In this document: piece after piece, positions 1 to 12,971 of the stretch
How the letters are laid out: each line of letters begins with the position of its first letter
Numbering within the stretch: the first letter of the stretch is position 1
From: Hirundichthys speculiger
Taxonomy: Eukaryota; Chordata; Actinopteri; Beloniformes; Exocoetidae
DNA: 64,000 bases
Direction: 5' to 3'
Assembly: GCA_018398805.1 (NCBI GenBank)
Contig: JAGFBZ010000705.1
Location: 32,110-96,109, forward strand
Notes under the pieces: model-generated
What the model saw: the letters and a program-made list of their open reading frames with translations, nothing else
Databases searched by the model: none
Told to the model about the DNA's origin: nothing
Position numbers and translations under genes: made by a program

Positions 1-605
1 ACCTGATCAGCCATCTGAAACTTAAACATCACTTTTGAAAGTTTTGAAATCGCGCTAACGTGAGCTAACGTGAGCTAACGCTAACGTGAGCTAGCCAGCA
101 GCAGAGAATTCACCGGGACACACATTAGCGAGGATTTTGAAAAATCCAACAAATTTGCCAAAGATGACCCACGGGCAAAGTTGAAATGGGTAAAAGGTAG
201 AAATGTTTGAATCTAACTTGTGTCAGTGCATTAATTTTCTATATTTATTTCTTTGTAAACTTCTGGAATACACTTTTTCAGTTAGTAATTCTGATGCATG
301 TATTTCCATCAGTTCAAGGAGCCTTTATTTTTATCAGTCAGTAATGCACCTTATTTAAGTTGATGTGAGATATCAAATAGGTTTGTTTGATAGGTTTATG
401 AAAATGTTTGAGAGGCTTGCCAATAGTTTTTCATTGGAAAAAATAAATATCTAATAATTTAAAGAGTCAAAACTGTTGTTGGTTTTGTTCATAGTACTGA
501 TGTAATGATCTTAGGTATATGTGTGTGTTATCGGATCGGCCTTTAGGAGCTGAAAGTTATCGGCTACTGATATCGGTTTTAAAAAACAGTTATCGTGCAT
601 CCCTA
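1..605 (+). mobile_element. hAT-like repeat, copy 1 (left-truncated by window edge)
   Basis: The right end (about 515-605) carries repeated tatcgg motifs and finishes with gtgcatcccta, which resembles a hAT terminal repeat read outward. Bases 3-30 can be read as LISHLK..H, the zinc-coordinating half of a BED finger, so the family seems to derive from a BED-type hAT transposon. Positions 55-95 hold a short tandem of gctaacgtga units. Copies of the same family lie at 39667-40586 (+) and 49455-50250 (-). The assignment to hAT rests on end sequence and the finger remnant, not on a target duplication. Confidence 0.6.
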
Positions 606-2730
606 GCATCCATGAAGGCATTCATCTCTGAGGAGCAAAGATGATCTGAGGATTTCCTTTTTGTCAGCAGATACTTAAAAACAGAAAAAAGTGTTCATCA
701 AAGACTGGAAGGGAGTTCCCTGTTTCTCCTAGAGAGAATACTCCCCTGAAACCATTCAAGGAGTCTTGAAGAATCTGGGTGAAAAGTGTGAGGTTAAGAT
801 GAGCAATCAAGATTTCTGATCCCTCAGACAGCATCAAGACCTGTCATTCACCCACGAACAGCAACGACAACGTACTCATGAAGCATCTTTCTAGCCCAGG
901 AAGCACTCAAGGTGCTTTTACATGAAAAAGCTCCAGTTGAAAACATCAGCATCTCTGAGCTCAGAGGCATCTGGGATGGACCATCATCCATCCACCCATT
1001 AGCCAGGAATCAGTATTCCAGATATTTTTTTTTTTTTTTTTAAAGATGTTGGGATTGTTTGCTCCATGAGATGAAGAGGAAAACGCAGACTAATATTAGC
1101 AACGAGCCCAAACTTTATTCTGATGGTTTAGGGTCGTATCGGTGCTCTTGGTTGAAAGGTTATTTACACTCCAGGCAGCATGAACTGAGACCTGAAAGCA
1201 GCATATGGTGCCTTCGAGACTGAGTTATCAAGGAATTTTCAGCTCCAGAAAACAGAAGCATCTTCTGCACACATCACAAAGAAATGGCTGAGGAAGAAGA
1301 GGGTACGCCTGCCGCACTGAGCTGCCTTCAATCTTTTACCTGTCCCCAACAGAGAATGTGTGGAGAACTGTGAAAAAATAAATCCTTGCAAAGATAACAA
1401 CCATTGCAAAGATGTGTTTGCAGGAGAGAAATGAAACAATGCATGAAACTCCTCATTACTTGGTGTCCTCAGTCCCAGAATCCCTTTCAACTGTTGCAGG
1501 AACAGCAACGTTCAAGTTTTCCTGTCTCTTCTGAAAGTGCTGTAGAGCTGTAATGCAAAAAAATGGATGTATATTAACAAACTGAATGAAGTCGTTGAAA
1601 CAAAAATGTCGACAGAAATCTCTCTCTGTGTAGAGGACACTCTGTCTTTACTGTTTAAGGTTCTACTTACGCGTCCTCTGATTTATGGTCTGGTTGTTTG
1701 AAACAATTTGTGCCTCCTCACAAATGTTGGCAGTTCTACACACTTGTCAGGGTTATTATGTTGTGATGTGTTGGTTCATGGAGCTCATACATCACCCCAC
1801 TGCCAACATCTGCAGCACCTTGTGTTTTCTGTGTGTGTGTGTGGTTTAGTTTGTGTGTATTTGTTCTTTAGTTACACATAAAGGCTGGGAACTGTTCCTA
1901 AAGTTTAAAACAATGGAGTCCGAACTCTAGAGATGACCGCCGTCGCCTTCATTTTTGGCTTTCAGATATTGCGGGAATCTCATTAGCTTTTCAGGTTGTT
2001 TGGTACTGAATTTAAATTACCCATGAGTACTTGATTTGATGATGTCACCGAAGGTCCTGGAAAGTTATTACAGTTGGAGCCGCTGCTGATTGGCTGAATT
2101 CCAGGAGTAACATCTCTAGCAGCGACCCGTTTTTAACTCCCCCTCTAATTTACGGTTGTGTAAACAGAAAAATTCCAACTCTCAAGGTCGTCTTGTGTTT
2201 GGGAGGAAAAGAAATATTGTTATTTGAAAATTCTCCCAAGGCTTTGTTATTCGTGATGGAAAATTCTACATTTTTGGATGATTAGATACTATTTAATATT
2301 AAAATAAAGGCAAAAGAGCCTTCCTGAAACTCGGTTTATTTCAAACACTCATAATGGCTTCCCTTTTAGAGCATCATATGCTCAAATTGAAGATGCTTAT
2401 ACTTCATTTAAAATAGAGATGAAGAGAGGGGAAATAATCTTGAAAACTGGTTCAAAATATAACAATCAAAGCCCTTTTTAACGATCTGACACGATTACTC
2501 AAGGTCCAGCAGAGTCGCCGTAGGATGGATCAGCTTCATTTACAATCTGGAAGGGGGTCTGCAGCAAATCAAAAAAAATGTCACTTTTAAGGGTCAAACT
2601 CAGCAGCAGGAAGGATGTTAGATATAACTGTAACAAAGAATTCACATCTTCTGTAACTTTACCACATCCGTGAGCAGAGCTGAGAATGGACCGAGACGGC
2701 CTACAAACCTGACTCATTTCCTTCAGTTCT
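606..2730. other. Unassigned sequence, no gene seen
   Basis: I see no recognisable coding or element structure here. There is a poly-T run at 1025-1040 and a short TG run near 1831-1843. Bases 600-1000 look like an old dispersed repeat (coding-like but full of stops), without a family I can name. An 89-codon minus-strand frame at 1239-1508 shows no family resemblance. Confidence 0.5.
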
Positions 2731-2736
2731 GTCAGG

Positions 2737-3062
2737 AGGAACCTGACAGAACTGAATACCAGTAAAACTAAGGAGATGATTGTCGACTTCAGGAGGAGCA
2801 AGAATCAACACAGCAGTGTTTCCATCCTGGGAAAGGAGGTGGAGGTGGTGGAGGAATACAAGTATCTTGGAGTTCAGCTTGACAACAGACTGGAGTGGAA
2901 ATGCAACACAGAATACATCTACAAGAAAGGTCAGAGCAGACTCTACTTTTTAAGAAAGCTGAGATATTTTAATGTCTGTCATTTATTTATTGTTGAAAAA
3001 TAAAACCTTACTACAATGTTGAATTTCCCTTCTGGGATTAATAAAGTATTTTTCATTTCATT
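2737..3062 (+). mobile_element. L2/CR1-like LINE 3' fragment (RT end plus 3' tail)
   Basis: The open frame reads LNTSKTKEMIVDFRR and, after a short gap, YKYLGVQLDNRLEW, then KKGQSRLYFLRKLR. This is the conserved region downstream of the reverse transcriptase active site in L2/CR1/Rex1-type non-LTR elements. It is followed by gaatttcccttctgggatta and an ataaag tail with tttca repeats, the usual fish LINE 3' end. Only about 90 codons remain, so the copy is 5'-truncated and inactive. The tail abuts the Tigger fragment that follows, which has lost its own left part. Confidence 0.8.
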
Positions 3063-3064
3063 TC

Positions 3065-3903
3065 ATTCATTTCAAAAGAATCACCCAGAAAAGTGTTCAC
3101 TAGTCGGGCTATCGCTTATTATGTTGATGTTTGCCTTGCACATTTTTGAAGGATTGTTAAAAGCCGACAAAAGCAAGCGTCCTTGGATCGGTTCTTTACA
3201 AAACATCAGACAAAAACCACTGCTAAGAGAGGACATGTACCAAAGAAAGAAAAAGGTGACGACGATAGCGGTTAAAAGGTAAATTAATATAATTTTTGTT
3301 CTTTACTTCAGTGGTTCTCAAACTTTTAATACTGCGTACCACCTGAGAAATTGTTCAGCTCTCTGAGTAACACCATGATGACCAATTTTAAAATATAGCC
3401 ATATATGCCTTCTCAATTAGCTTTAAAGTCACAGGAGAGTTGTTTATTCCCTATTGTAGTTATTTATCATTACCTGAATTTCGTTTGAAACGTATTTATA
3501 ATGCGTTGTATGTTGCCGATTTAATAAAAAAAAAAAAAAAAAAACTGAAATCGTTGAAAGACCTGAGGTTCCCCTGCGTACCACCAGAGAGCGCTCGCAT
3601 ACCATTGATGGTACGTGTACCACAGTTCGCGCAGCACTGCTTTACTTTATTCCTTGTTTTTTTTATTATGTACAACTCTCATTTTATGTGTATTGTGCAG
3701 TAATCTAACTGTAACATGTATTTGGTACATGTTTTGATGCATTATGATTTATTATGATTTATAAAAAAAATGTAATGTCTGAATTTTGGGGCACTTGGAA
3801 CAGATTAGGACATTTACATGGAAAACACGTCTCTACTTATGGAATTTTCAGGTTATGAAACTACTTCCAGAACCAATTAATTTCTTAAGTAGCGGTACCA
3901 CTG
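3065..3903 (+). mobile_element. Pogo/Tigger-like DNA transposon, 3' half, interrupted
   Basis: The reading frame near 3075-3290 encodes NHPEKCSLVG and related segments that match the end of Tigger-type transposases. The same segment occurs in reverse at about 32620-32830 in a copy with both ends. The right terminal repeat ends ...gcggtaccactg at 3903, followed by TA (3904-3905), matching the 32347-33062 copy. The middle is split by a hAT MITE at 3309-3639. The left end is missing where the LINE tail begins. Confidence 0.75.
3309..3639 (+). mobile_element. hAT-type MITE with perfect 8-bp target duplication
   Basis: The 331-bp element starts cagtggttctcaaac and ends gttcgcgcagcactg, giving imperfect inverted ends of hAT type. 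It is flanked by the same 8 bases, ctttactt, at 3301-3308 and 3640-3647. The sequence on both sides is continuous Tigger sequence when compared with the copy at 32.3-33.1 kb, so this is a clear nested insertion. A related copy lies in reverse at 41983-42435. An internal A-run sits at about 3526-3543. No coding capacity is visible. Confidence 0.85.
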
Positions 3904-3905
3904 TA

Positions 3906-5840
3906 TTGACAGAAGCTTCTGGAAGGAAACCCAAAATGTTTGACAAAAGGTCTATATAGAATTATTCCAGCATTTAGTGAATAGAAATAATTCTGGTAAT
4001 TTTTGGTAGTCCAACTCTTCAGTTTTGACACTCTTTCTTGGATGTTTGCCACTTGAAACCACATCTACCATCTACTCTTGGGAGGTTCTGATCTCTGAGT
4101 TGCCATGATTTTTGCCTCCAGCCTTCTTCTCCAGGACTTTCATCCAACTGGGACTTCTGCTGTAATACTGGTACTACTGGTACTACTGCTGGTTGGTCTC
4201 TGCGATGGTGTCAGTAGAGATAGTTTGTAGTCCTGCGTTCACATCTGCGTACTTTGTCGTTTAGCCTTAGCAAGTAGGAGGTTGTTGACTAGATGCCACC
4301 TTTGGACCTCATCCATCTCTAACTGAGACGCAGCTTCCTTTAGTGGATTAAAACACCGAACCATGTGGGGTTTTGGAGTATCCATCATTCTCTGTACCCC
4401 CACTCCCCGTCTCTGGGGTTGCTGATGTAAGATCGCTTCCAGTAGTACCATACTCTCTGCTCTGCTCCACGACTGTCTTGTTCCAGTAGTCAATTTCTCA
4501 TCGGGGTGCCCTGGTTCCTCAACTGACTTTGTTAACCTGGGTGACATCCAGGTTGTAGATGTTGGCAGTAGGGTGATGTATGCATTGAATATATATTCTG
4601 GTCATATCAAAGATGATAATTCATCAAACACTTAAGAAGAGCCAGAAAATATAGATATAAAGCACCGAATTTATAGTTTATAGGTAGAAACACACATTAG
4701 AAATCAGTGAGGAAGAAAAATGTGCAATGGAGTAGAGGTGAGTCAATTTATTCAGCTCGTACGAGTGGAGGGGCAAAACCTCCTGTTCTCTCAGACCAAG
4801 ATAAATGAAGAGACCAGGGGAGCGGTAGGTGGAGGCGGCGGGACTGAGTTCGTCCTTTCTCCACGCTGTAAACTTACCTGACCCCAGCCAACAAATGTGG
4901 GACAAACAGGACGTTTGTGTGGGACTCAAATGACATGCCAATGCAGTATATTTATTCCCTCATGACATAAGGAGAACAAATTGTGTTTTTTAGAAATGCG
5001 GGAGATTCTTTGAACACAGCACTAATGATTGTAGAAGTTTTTTACAGCATTTATTTTCTTTTAAGGCTTTTTTCATGGAACTGCTGAGATATCGAGTAAA
5101 TTATGGTTGAACATTATCTGAAAAAGCCACACCTGTGACCAGTAGTAGAACTGAGACTGGCTTATTGTCTCAAAGTTCATAATCACAGAAACTCAATCCA
5201 GAAAGGTCTTAGGCCCCGATTGTACACTTCCCCTTACCTATTAACACTAGCTGCTACCCGCAAATTGCTGGTTTAGGAACCTCTGCTAACTGCTAATGCA
5301 ATCTTCTGCTCGCTAAAGCCACTACCCATTATGCCAGCTCCCTTACTCACATTGTAGGTGTGGTAATGGGCGTCTCGTTGACAGAGGAGTCCATCCTGCT
5401 GCGGTCACAGGTTTGACTCAGAGACATAAAAATGTAAAAAAAAAAAAAAAAAAAAGGAAAAAAAGAGAGTGTGTCAGTGTCAAACTCTTCAGAGCTTGAA
5501 ATGTCAGGGTTTTGAAAGTAATTCTCCGTGTTCTTTTATCTGGTGCCATTGACAAGACTAGAAAGAAAGGTCAATTAAAGAGTTTAATACAATCATGAAT
5601 ACAAAGATTCAATATGCCATGCAGAATATTTCAATCGGCCGATGGTACACTTGTCCACAACACCACCGAGATGCAGCCATGGACAAATGCACCCAGAATG
5701 TCAGATTGTCTCAGTTCTTAAAAGATCCAGAGTGGCGGGTCCTCGCGTTCTGAGTTTTATTGCTTTTTTTGCTTTTAATATTTTCTTTTTTAATTTTGTT
5801 CTTTATATCGTCTGAGAAATGGCATCAGACATGAATGTGA
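3906..5840. other. Unassigned sequence with one unidentified 103-codon frame
   Basis: No gene is recognised. A minus-strand frame at 4239-4547 (102 aa, basic and glutamine-rich, starting MSPRLTKSVEE) is open but has no family I can name. A remnant of a mobile-element ORF is possible. Near 4165-4190 there is a short tandem of ggtactact. A 20-bp A-run lies at about 5436-5455. Confidence 0.4.
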
Positions 5841-5847
5841 CACCAAC

Positions 5848-6290
5848 TGTCATGACTGGTCCTTGTTCTCAGGTTTTGTTAAATTTTTACTCTGTTCCAC
5901 TCATCCTCTCCTCTGTCACTCAGCCCCGCCTTCCCTCTGTCAGCCCCGCCCTGATGAGCTGCACCTGTGGATCATCTCACCTGTGTCTAATTATACTCGC
6001 CTCTTTCCTTTGTCTGGTGCCAGATTGTCATGTTCCTGTTTTCTCCTGAATATTTCCTGAACCCGTGTCTATTCTTGAACCCTGTCTCTCAGCCTGACCA
6101 TCTCTTTCATCTTGTCCTGAACGCCCGGATTTCCTGGTTTGGATCTACTCCGGTTCCGACTCTGGAGTATGTGTCTTGGATTTTCTCTCCCTGTGCTGCT
6201 GGATTTATGGTTCTGACCCGTCATACCGGCTTAGACCTCCATCCTCCGCCTCTCTGTTCTACATGAATTTGTGAACTTGGACATTTGAGT
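5848..6290 (+). mobile_element. Possible LTR-like fragment
   Basis: The segment begins tgtcatgactgg and is pyrimidine-rich with cacctgtg/ctcacctgtg blocks, as in the LTRs at 14268 and 46753. It also carries ctgaaccc-type repeats common in fish Gypsy LTRs. No matching TGACA end, TATA box or target duplication could be defined, so this is a resemblance only. Confidence 0.3.
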
Positions 6291-7337
6291 CGTGCCTTGT
6301 GGGTCCATTTCCTGCTGATGCTCACAAGTATGAACAGTGCTGGTGCTGGACCACAGAACCTCCCTAAACGACCAGTTTAAGTTTAATCTCTGGATAAAGA
6401 GAGCAAACTTAAATAAGCACGATGAATGGATCAATTTTATCCTCCTCCTACAAAATACAGAGGTATCAACCAGAGGGAACTGCTGCCCTCAGGTTCCTCG
6501 ACACCAGTCCAGCTGATCTGTTGGGTCCAGACCAGTGTAACTGGGACATCCCGAGACAGAAACGTCATTCTTCTGTGAACAACGTTTTCATAATTAGTGC
6601 TGGGTTGTTGTCTTGCAGTAAAGCTGACTTTCTCTTGAGCTTTGGTTCAGTAACAGGCGTCCTCGTATTTTCCATCAGCACGTTTGTTTCGTGCACAATT
6701 TCACCGTTGATCGGCTGAATTCTACGTGATGATGAATCTACTCGTTCACACCTGGTTGTGATCTAATGGGAATAAATGAACTACTTGACTCTTGGAATTT
6801 AAATAAAAAAGTAAAGATCAGTGGGTTTTGCTACAACAGATATGCAATCAAGACCATTTTTATTCAGTAGAAGTCAAATATGACCAAGTTTTTCAGACAT
6901 GCTATTTTAAAATTTTATTTTATTTTGTTTTTAATCCTCCAGCTGCAGTCACTACTGCGTGCACACATTTTTTCATTGTCAAAGATTTAAAAAAAAAAAA
7001 AAAAGGTGAAATAATATGTAAAAAATGAACTAGTCTCCAGCAGATCCCCGCTTGTAGGAATAAACAGGTATTGATGACGGATGGATTTTTAAAACCTTTC
7101 GTTGGCTGGCAAACTCTCTGACTCAGTTGTAAACCAGTTCTTTGGAACAAACAACATCTGAGCAAAAAGACAATCAATAGCTTTTCTATCAGACTCTGAA
7201 AAATGTGTTTCCCTCAAAGACAGATCAAATGGAAAGCTGTCAGTCCACCATGATGGAAGATAAAGCTGCAGCAAGTGTTTGTCTCTGTATTTGTTAAAAA
7301 AAAGAAAAAAAGTGATGGTTTTTTTTGAGTGGTTTTA
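6291..7337. other. Unassigned sequence
   Basis: No gene or named element is recognised. Open frames up to about 98 codons (6422-6718, plus strand) show no domain or family resemblance. An A-run lies at about 6988-7003. Confidence 0.4.
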
Positions 7338-7350
7338 AATGAACATTGTG

Positions 7351-7546
7351 GGCCGGCCCGGTAGCGTAGTAGTTAGGGCAGGTGGCCCATATACGGAGGC
7401 TACAGTCCTCATGCGGCTGGCCGTGAGTTCGACTTCCAGCTTGTTGGCCCTTTGCCACATGTCTTCCACATTCTCTCTACCCCCTTTTCCTGTCTCTCCA
7501 CTATCAATAAAGGCCACTAGTGCCAAAAAAACCTTTTTAAAAAATG
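7351..7546 (+). mobile_element. tRNA-derived SINE with 13-bp target duplication
   Basis: The head has an A-box-like block (tagcgtagtagttagggc, about 7361-7378) and a B-box (gagttcgacttcc, about 7425-7437) with tRNA-like spacing. The tail reads aataaaggccactagtgcc and then A-rich sequence. The 13 bases aatgaacattgtg are present on both sides (7338-7350 and 7547-7559), which fixes the borders and the insertion. It is a SINE, not a tRNA gene: the arms do not fold as a tRNA and a 120-bp body follows. Confidence 0.85.
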
Positions 7547-7618
7547 AATGAACATTGTGATGTGATGATCAGGGAGACGCTGTTCTGAGATCAACAGTGA
7601 AGTGAACTGATTATCACT

Positions 7619-7781
7619 TCAACTCCAGTCCTGGAGGACCGCTGTCCTGTGTGTCTGAGTGGTTTCCCTGGTTCGCCACATCTGATTCACATGAATGGAT
7701 CAGCGTCAGCTGGTCATCCAGGTCTGGTAATGACCCATTCATTTGAATCAGGCATGCAGGACCAGAGTTGAACAGCCCTGG
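7619..7781. mobile_element. Palindromic hAT-type MITE, copy 1
   Basis: The element runs from tcaactccagtcctggagga to agagttgaacagccctgg and is roughly self-complementary: both halves contain atgaatgg..tca / gacccattcat and a gattcacatgaa / tttgaatca pair. This is a common short non-coding element in fish. A second copy is at 62031-62200. No clear target duplication is visible. Confidence 0.65.
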
Positions 7782-8535
7782 CTCATCAGAAGAGGATGCA
7801 TCTATCCAACCTGTCTAACTGTGTTGGCCTGCTGACTCCATCAGCCGCACGCAAAATAAACAGCCCAACAAAGACGCTTCGACCATTTCCTGTCTATTCC
7901 TCTACGGTCGCCTTTAATTTGCTCAGCGATGCTGTTTGCACTTTGACGGCCAAAGCCAGGAGCTGCCCCTTTACTGGAGAGTGAACCGTCAATATATACT
8001 CACAACAAAAGTTATGCCATCTAAAGACCAGAGTATAAAAAACAATAGCCAGAGTTTTAAGTTGTAGACAAAATATTTTGATATTTGACATAGTTCCCAG
8101 AGTTCCCTCTGATACCTCCGGGCTGAAACGTCCTCAACGTGGCTTTCTCCTTTATTATGACTGTTGCAGTGGATGTGATTTAGCTCTCGGGGGGGCTCTC
8201 CTTTGAGTTACTCCAATCTAATTGGTTTGCTGTGTTTAATGATGCAGGAAATTTTGTTGAACGAAATGTATTTATGTGCATCTCTGTCATTTGAAGTGCT
8301 CTTGTCTGTCAGACCGCTGGTGAGAGCCTTCCTCGAGTCAGTCGCCCCTGGAGTCGCGTTTCAAACAGCAGGATCGGTGGGTTTTAAACAGAATTATTAC
8401 CAATGAATTCAAGACGATCTCCAAACTAATTTACCAAAAGAAATAAATTAGCAAATGGATACAAGATATTAAAAACTCTACACTGAAAATGCAAGCAGCC
8501 AAACACAAAAAAAAAAAATGAAAGATTAAAGCTGC
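7782..8535. other. Unassigned sequence
   Basis: No gene or named repeat is seen. Short open frames of 62-67 codons have no recognisable content. A-rich runs lie near 8507-8518. Confidence 0.4.
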
Positions 8536-8539
8536 ATAA

Positions 8540-8706
8540 AGTTTTTTTTTTCTCCCACTGTGGGAGTATTTTACCTGCCATTATCCTTGATTAGGAGTCA
8601 ATATTATAGTTAATGATATTTGCTCGGGGGTCATGCTCTGGGTCTCTGTGCCTAGAGACAACTGACATTGTAACAGATGCTATACAAATAAAACTGAATT
8701 GAATAT
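8540..8706 (+). repeat. TTGAA-tailed dispersed repeat, copy 1 (3' end)
   Basis: The segment contains cccactgtgggag, then gtcatgctctgggtctctgtg, then gctatacaaataaaactgaattgaat, ending in a degenerate ttgaa tail. The same series appears in reverse complement at 19091-19640, 21838-22000 and 58482-58566. The tail suggests retroposition, but I cannot assign a class. Confidence 0.6.
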
Positions 8707-8711
8707 ACATA

Positions 8712-9407
8712 CAATGATCCCTCGCCAATTCGCGCTTTAAGTTCTGCGGTTTTAGTTATTCGCGGATTTTTCAGAAATATATAATATAATAAAAAAATCA
8801 AGAAAAATCGTGGAAACATCACAGGATGTTGTGCACGTTCTCTCACAGTGAAGAAATGTTGTGAGCCAGCCTGGCCCCTTTAAGAAGGTGGCCTTATGGG
8901 TAATGGTGTGGCCTTATGGGTAATGGTGTGTGTGTGTCGTGGGATGGCAGAACGAAAACGAGGTTAGATGAAAAGTGTAGTGAGCATCAACAGCAGCCCA
9001 GCGTGTATAGATTTACATTCTCTGTTAACCGACAGGAGCCCAACAATACAACCTGTATGATGTTACAAGTTCCTGCAGTACCAGAATAAAGTGCTCGTTC
9101 CATGCAGAGAAAACCAGACTTTTTGTTTTGTTGTTGTTGGCGTGTTAGCCGCTAATTACGAGCCAAAAATAGTACAATACCAGCAGTTTCTTTACTACGG
9201 TTCAGAGACCAGAGGCTGTGAAGGTAACAGAAAGACCACAGTTGAGCCTTTGTCTTGTTTCGCTGCAGTGCCTCGCTACTTTTACGGTTTTTAAACATAT
9301 TTTGAACACATTATTGAGGCTCAGGGGGCTCTGGCTCCCGTTCACAGATTTTGATCTTGGTGGGGGGGTGCCGGTCCCCATTAACCGCGAAAAATAAGGG
9401 ATTACTG
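8712..9407 (+). mobile_element. Tigger-like non-autonomous element A (TA-flanked)
   Basis: The left end is caatgatccctcgcc and the right end ttaaccgcgaaaaataaggg then attactg, forming inverted ends of pogo/Tigger type. TA lies immediately outside both (8710-8711 and 9408-9409). Internally there is a two-copy 21-bp tandem (ggccttatgggtaatggtgt, about 8890-8931). A 67-codon frame at 9091-9294 (starting MLVPCRENQT) is also present in the second copy on the other strand at 51.1-51.6 kb. It has no recognisable transposase domain. Confidence 0.75.
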
Positions 9408-10985
<1,578 letters not shown>

Positions 10986-10989
10986 CAGA

Positions 10990-11550
10990 GGACTGGTGCC
11001 AAGACGACGACGCCCTGCTGAACATCACCAAAACTAAACAGATGATTGTTGTTTTCTGGAGACACCGTGGTGGAACACACTTTCCCCTCTACGCTGGTGA
11101 TGATGAAGCTGAAGACACTTTAAATTCCTTGGCGTGGACATCAGAGGACTTCATGGAGATCACGCTGGCACTGTGATGAGGAAGGACTCTCCTTCCTGAG
11201 GAGCCCGAACGTCAGAATACTCAGAAACTTCTGCAGATGTACCATCAAAAGCCTCCTGATAGGCTGCATCATAGCGTGGTACGGGAACTGTTCCAGTCAC
11301 AGCTGGAAGACAAGACGAGGATGGTGGAAATGGCACAGCACATCAACGGTAGCGCCCTCCCAACTGTTCAAGACATACACCAGGAATAGTAGCTGCGAAA
11401 GAGTCGCAGCGTCGCCCTGGATCAGAGCCACGTCGCACGCAGACTGTTCTCCGTGATGCCGTCTAGCAGATGGCATCGAAGTCTGTTCAGAAGACTGAAG
11501 GACAGTTTCTGCCTCAAGGCCATCAGTCTTCTCAGCTCACGATAAGCCAA
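10990..11550 (+). pseudogene. L2/CR1-like LINE reverse transcriptase remnant
   Basis: Translation in shifting frames gives LNITKTKQMIVVFWR (about 11015-11060), then IGCIIAWYGNCSSHSW (about 11260-11308), then RLFSVMPSSRWHRSLFRRL and KDSFCLKAISLLSSR. These are the ordered C-terminal blocks of L2/CR1/Rex1-type non-LTR reverse transcriptases. At least three frameshifts and several stops break the frame, so it cannot make protein. The 5' part with the active site is absent. Confidence 0.75.
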
Positions 11551-11978
11551 TTACTGGACACACACGTATCGTGTGTGCTGCTGTACCGTCTGAGCAATCT
11601 GCAGCGCTCGTCACCAAATGGTTCACACGTGTAACTGGAGCGGTACATTAATGCCTCGACGCAACTTTCTTATTCTAATATTAAAGATGAGATGTAACAA
11701 ATGTCTTTATTCTTTGTGTTAGTGTGGATAGGGTTGTGTTTTAATGTTATTTCAACTATCTGTGGATAGACTTTGATGTCATGTTATTCTGTTTTATTGA
11801 GCTCTAACCGCTGAGTCGACTCTCCCACTAGATTACGTCGTACCGTTGACTCAGCGTCAACATGCACGTGACATTCAGATCAATCCACCTTTCAATCCAC
11901 ACAAACACAACGACAGTCCGGAAAAGGTTTTGCTCGTCCCCGGACTGGTACGGATCAGTGGCATGCTCTGTTGTTGCG
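11551..11978. other. Unassigned sequence
   Basis: No gene or repeat recognised between the LINE remnant and the hAT element that follows. Confidence 0.4.
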
Positions 11979-11986
11979 GTTTAGCA

Positions 11987-12963
11987 GAGTGGTTCTCAAC
12001 TGGTGGGTTGCAGACCCGTTTTCAGTGGGTCGTGGGCCTTTGCCTGGGGAAGGAAAGGAGTCATTCATACTCCTTAACAGTAGATGGCGATAATGCCCTG
12101 TAATGTGAGTTGACACCCGCCAGTTCACACCATAGAAAAAGACCTGCAAAGTTTGTTTACATATGTTGAGCATGGTGAAACACAGATACAATGACAAATA
12201 TATGCGATATGGATTTTTTTTATCTTGAAGACAAAGGAGGACAAAAACCTCAGTGTGTTTTGTGTAGCGAGGTGCTGGAACATGAAATCATGAAGCTGTC
12301 AAAACTGAAGCGGCATTTAGAAACAAAACACCACTCTCTCAAAGATAAACCTGTTGAGTACTTTAGAAGACGACTTCAAGACCTGAGGACATCACAAAAC
12401 TGTCTCACTTCTTCGTGCTCAAAGCAAGAACAGGCACTGCGTGCATCTTACGAAATGGTACATCGTACTGCGAAGTTTAAAAACCATTTCAGAGGACCTC
12501 ATCTATCTATGCAGCTATGGACATGGTCAGAGAGGTTTTGGATCAATCCGCAGCCAATAAACTAAAAACTATATCTCTGTCAAAAAGCCACAATAAGGAG
12601 GCGAATTGAAGACATGTCGGAGGACATCAAACTACAGACCACAGCTCGCATTAAGGCAAGTGGTAATTTTGCTTTACAAATGGATGAATCTACTGACATA
12701 ACAAACAAAGCAGTTTTCTCTCTATTATCACCACTTGAAGTCATTTTGGTTATGCCATTTTGGTTTTTGTCCTTTTGGTTCACCAATAAACTTATTTTTG
12801 TGTGTTAGCATTCTGTGATATTCTATTTTACTACCTCCGATTCAAACTGCACGATCTTTTCATTCAATAAATTTGAGAAGTTGGAAATTTTCCTTGATTT
12901 GGGTCGCGGCTTGTCATTAAGGGTGATGGTGGGTCCTGAATCCAGACCAGTTGAGAATCACTG
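11987..12963 (+). mobile_element. Internally deleted hAT transposon with 8-bp target duplication
   Basis: The ends are gagtggttctcaactggt and accagttgagaatcactg, which pair as inverted terminal repeats. The 8 bases gtttagca flank both sides (11979-11986 and 12964-12971). The 977-bp body keeps a transposase N-terminus and a small part of the catalytic core, then jumps to the right end. It is therefore a non-autonomous derivative of a hAT element related to domesticated BED-finger genes such as the FAM200/ZBED group. Confidence 0.9.
12191..12745 (+). pseudogene. hAT transposase remnant (BED finger and first catalytic motif)
   Basis: The first frame (12191-12565) encodes a BED-type zinc finger with CVLCSEVL and the histidine half KLKRHLETKHHSLKDKP, followed by a KPVEYFRRRLQDL segment. 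A frameshift near 12590 leads into RRRIEDMSEDIKLQTTARIK and then FALQMDESTDITNKA (about 12670-12710), where the DESTD block holds the first catalytic aspartate of hAT enzymes. The rest of the catalytic core and the C-terminal dimerisation region are missing. It cannot encode an active enzyme. Confidence 0.88.
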
Positions 12964-12971
12964 GTTTAGCA

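Noticed and set aside
7351..7440. Possible tRNA gene
   Set aside because: A and B boxes are present but the arms do not fold as tRNA. A SINE body, tail and 13-bp target duplication follow.
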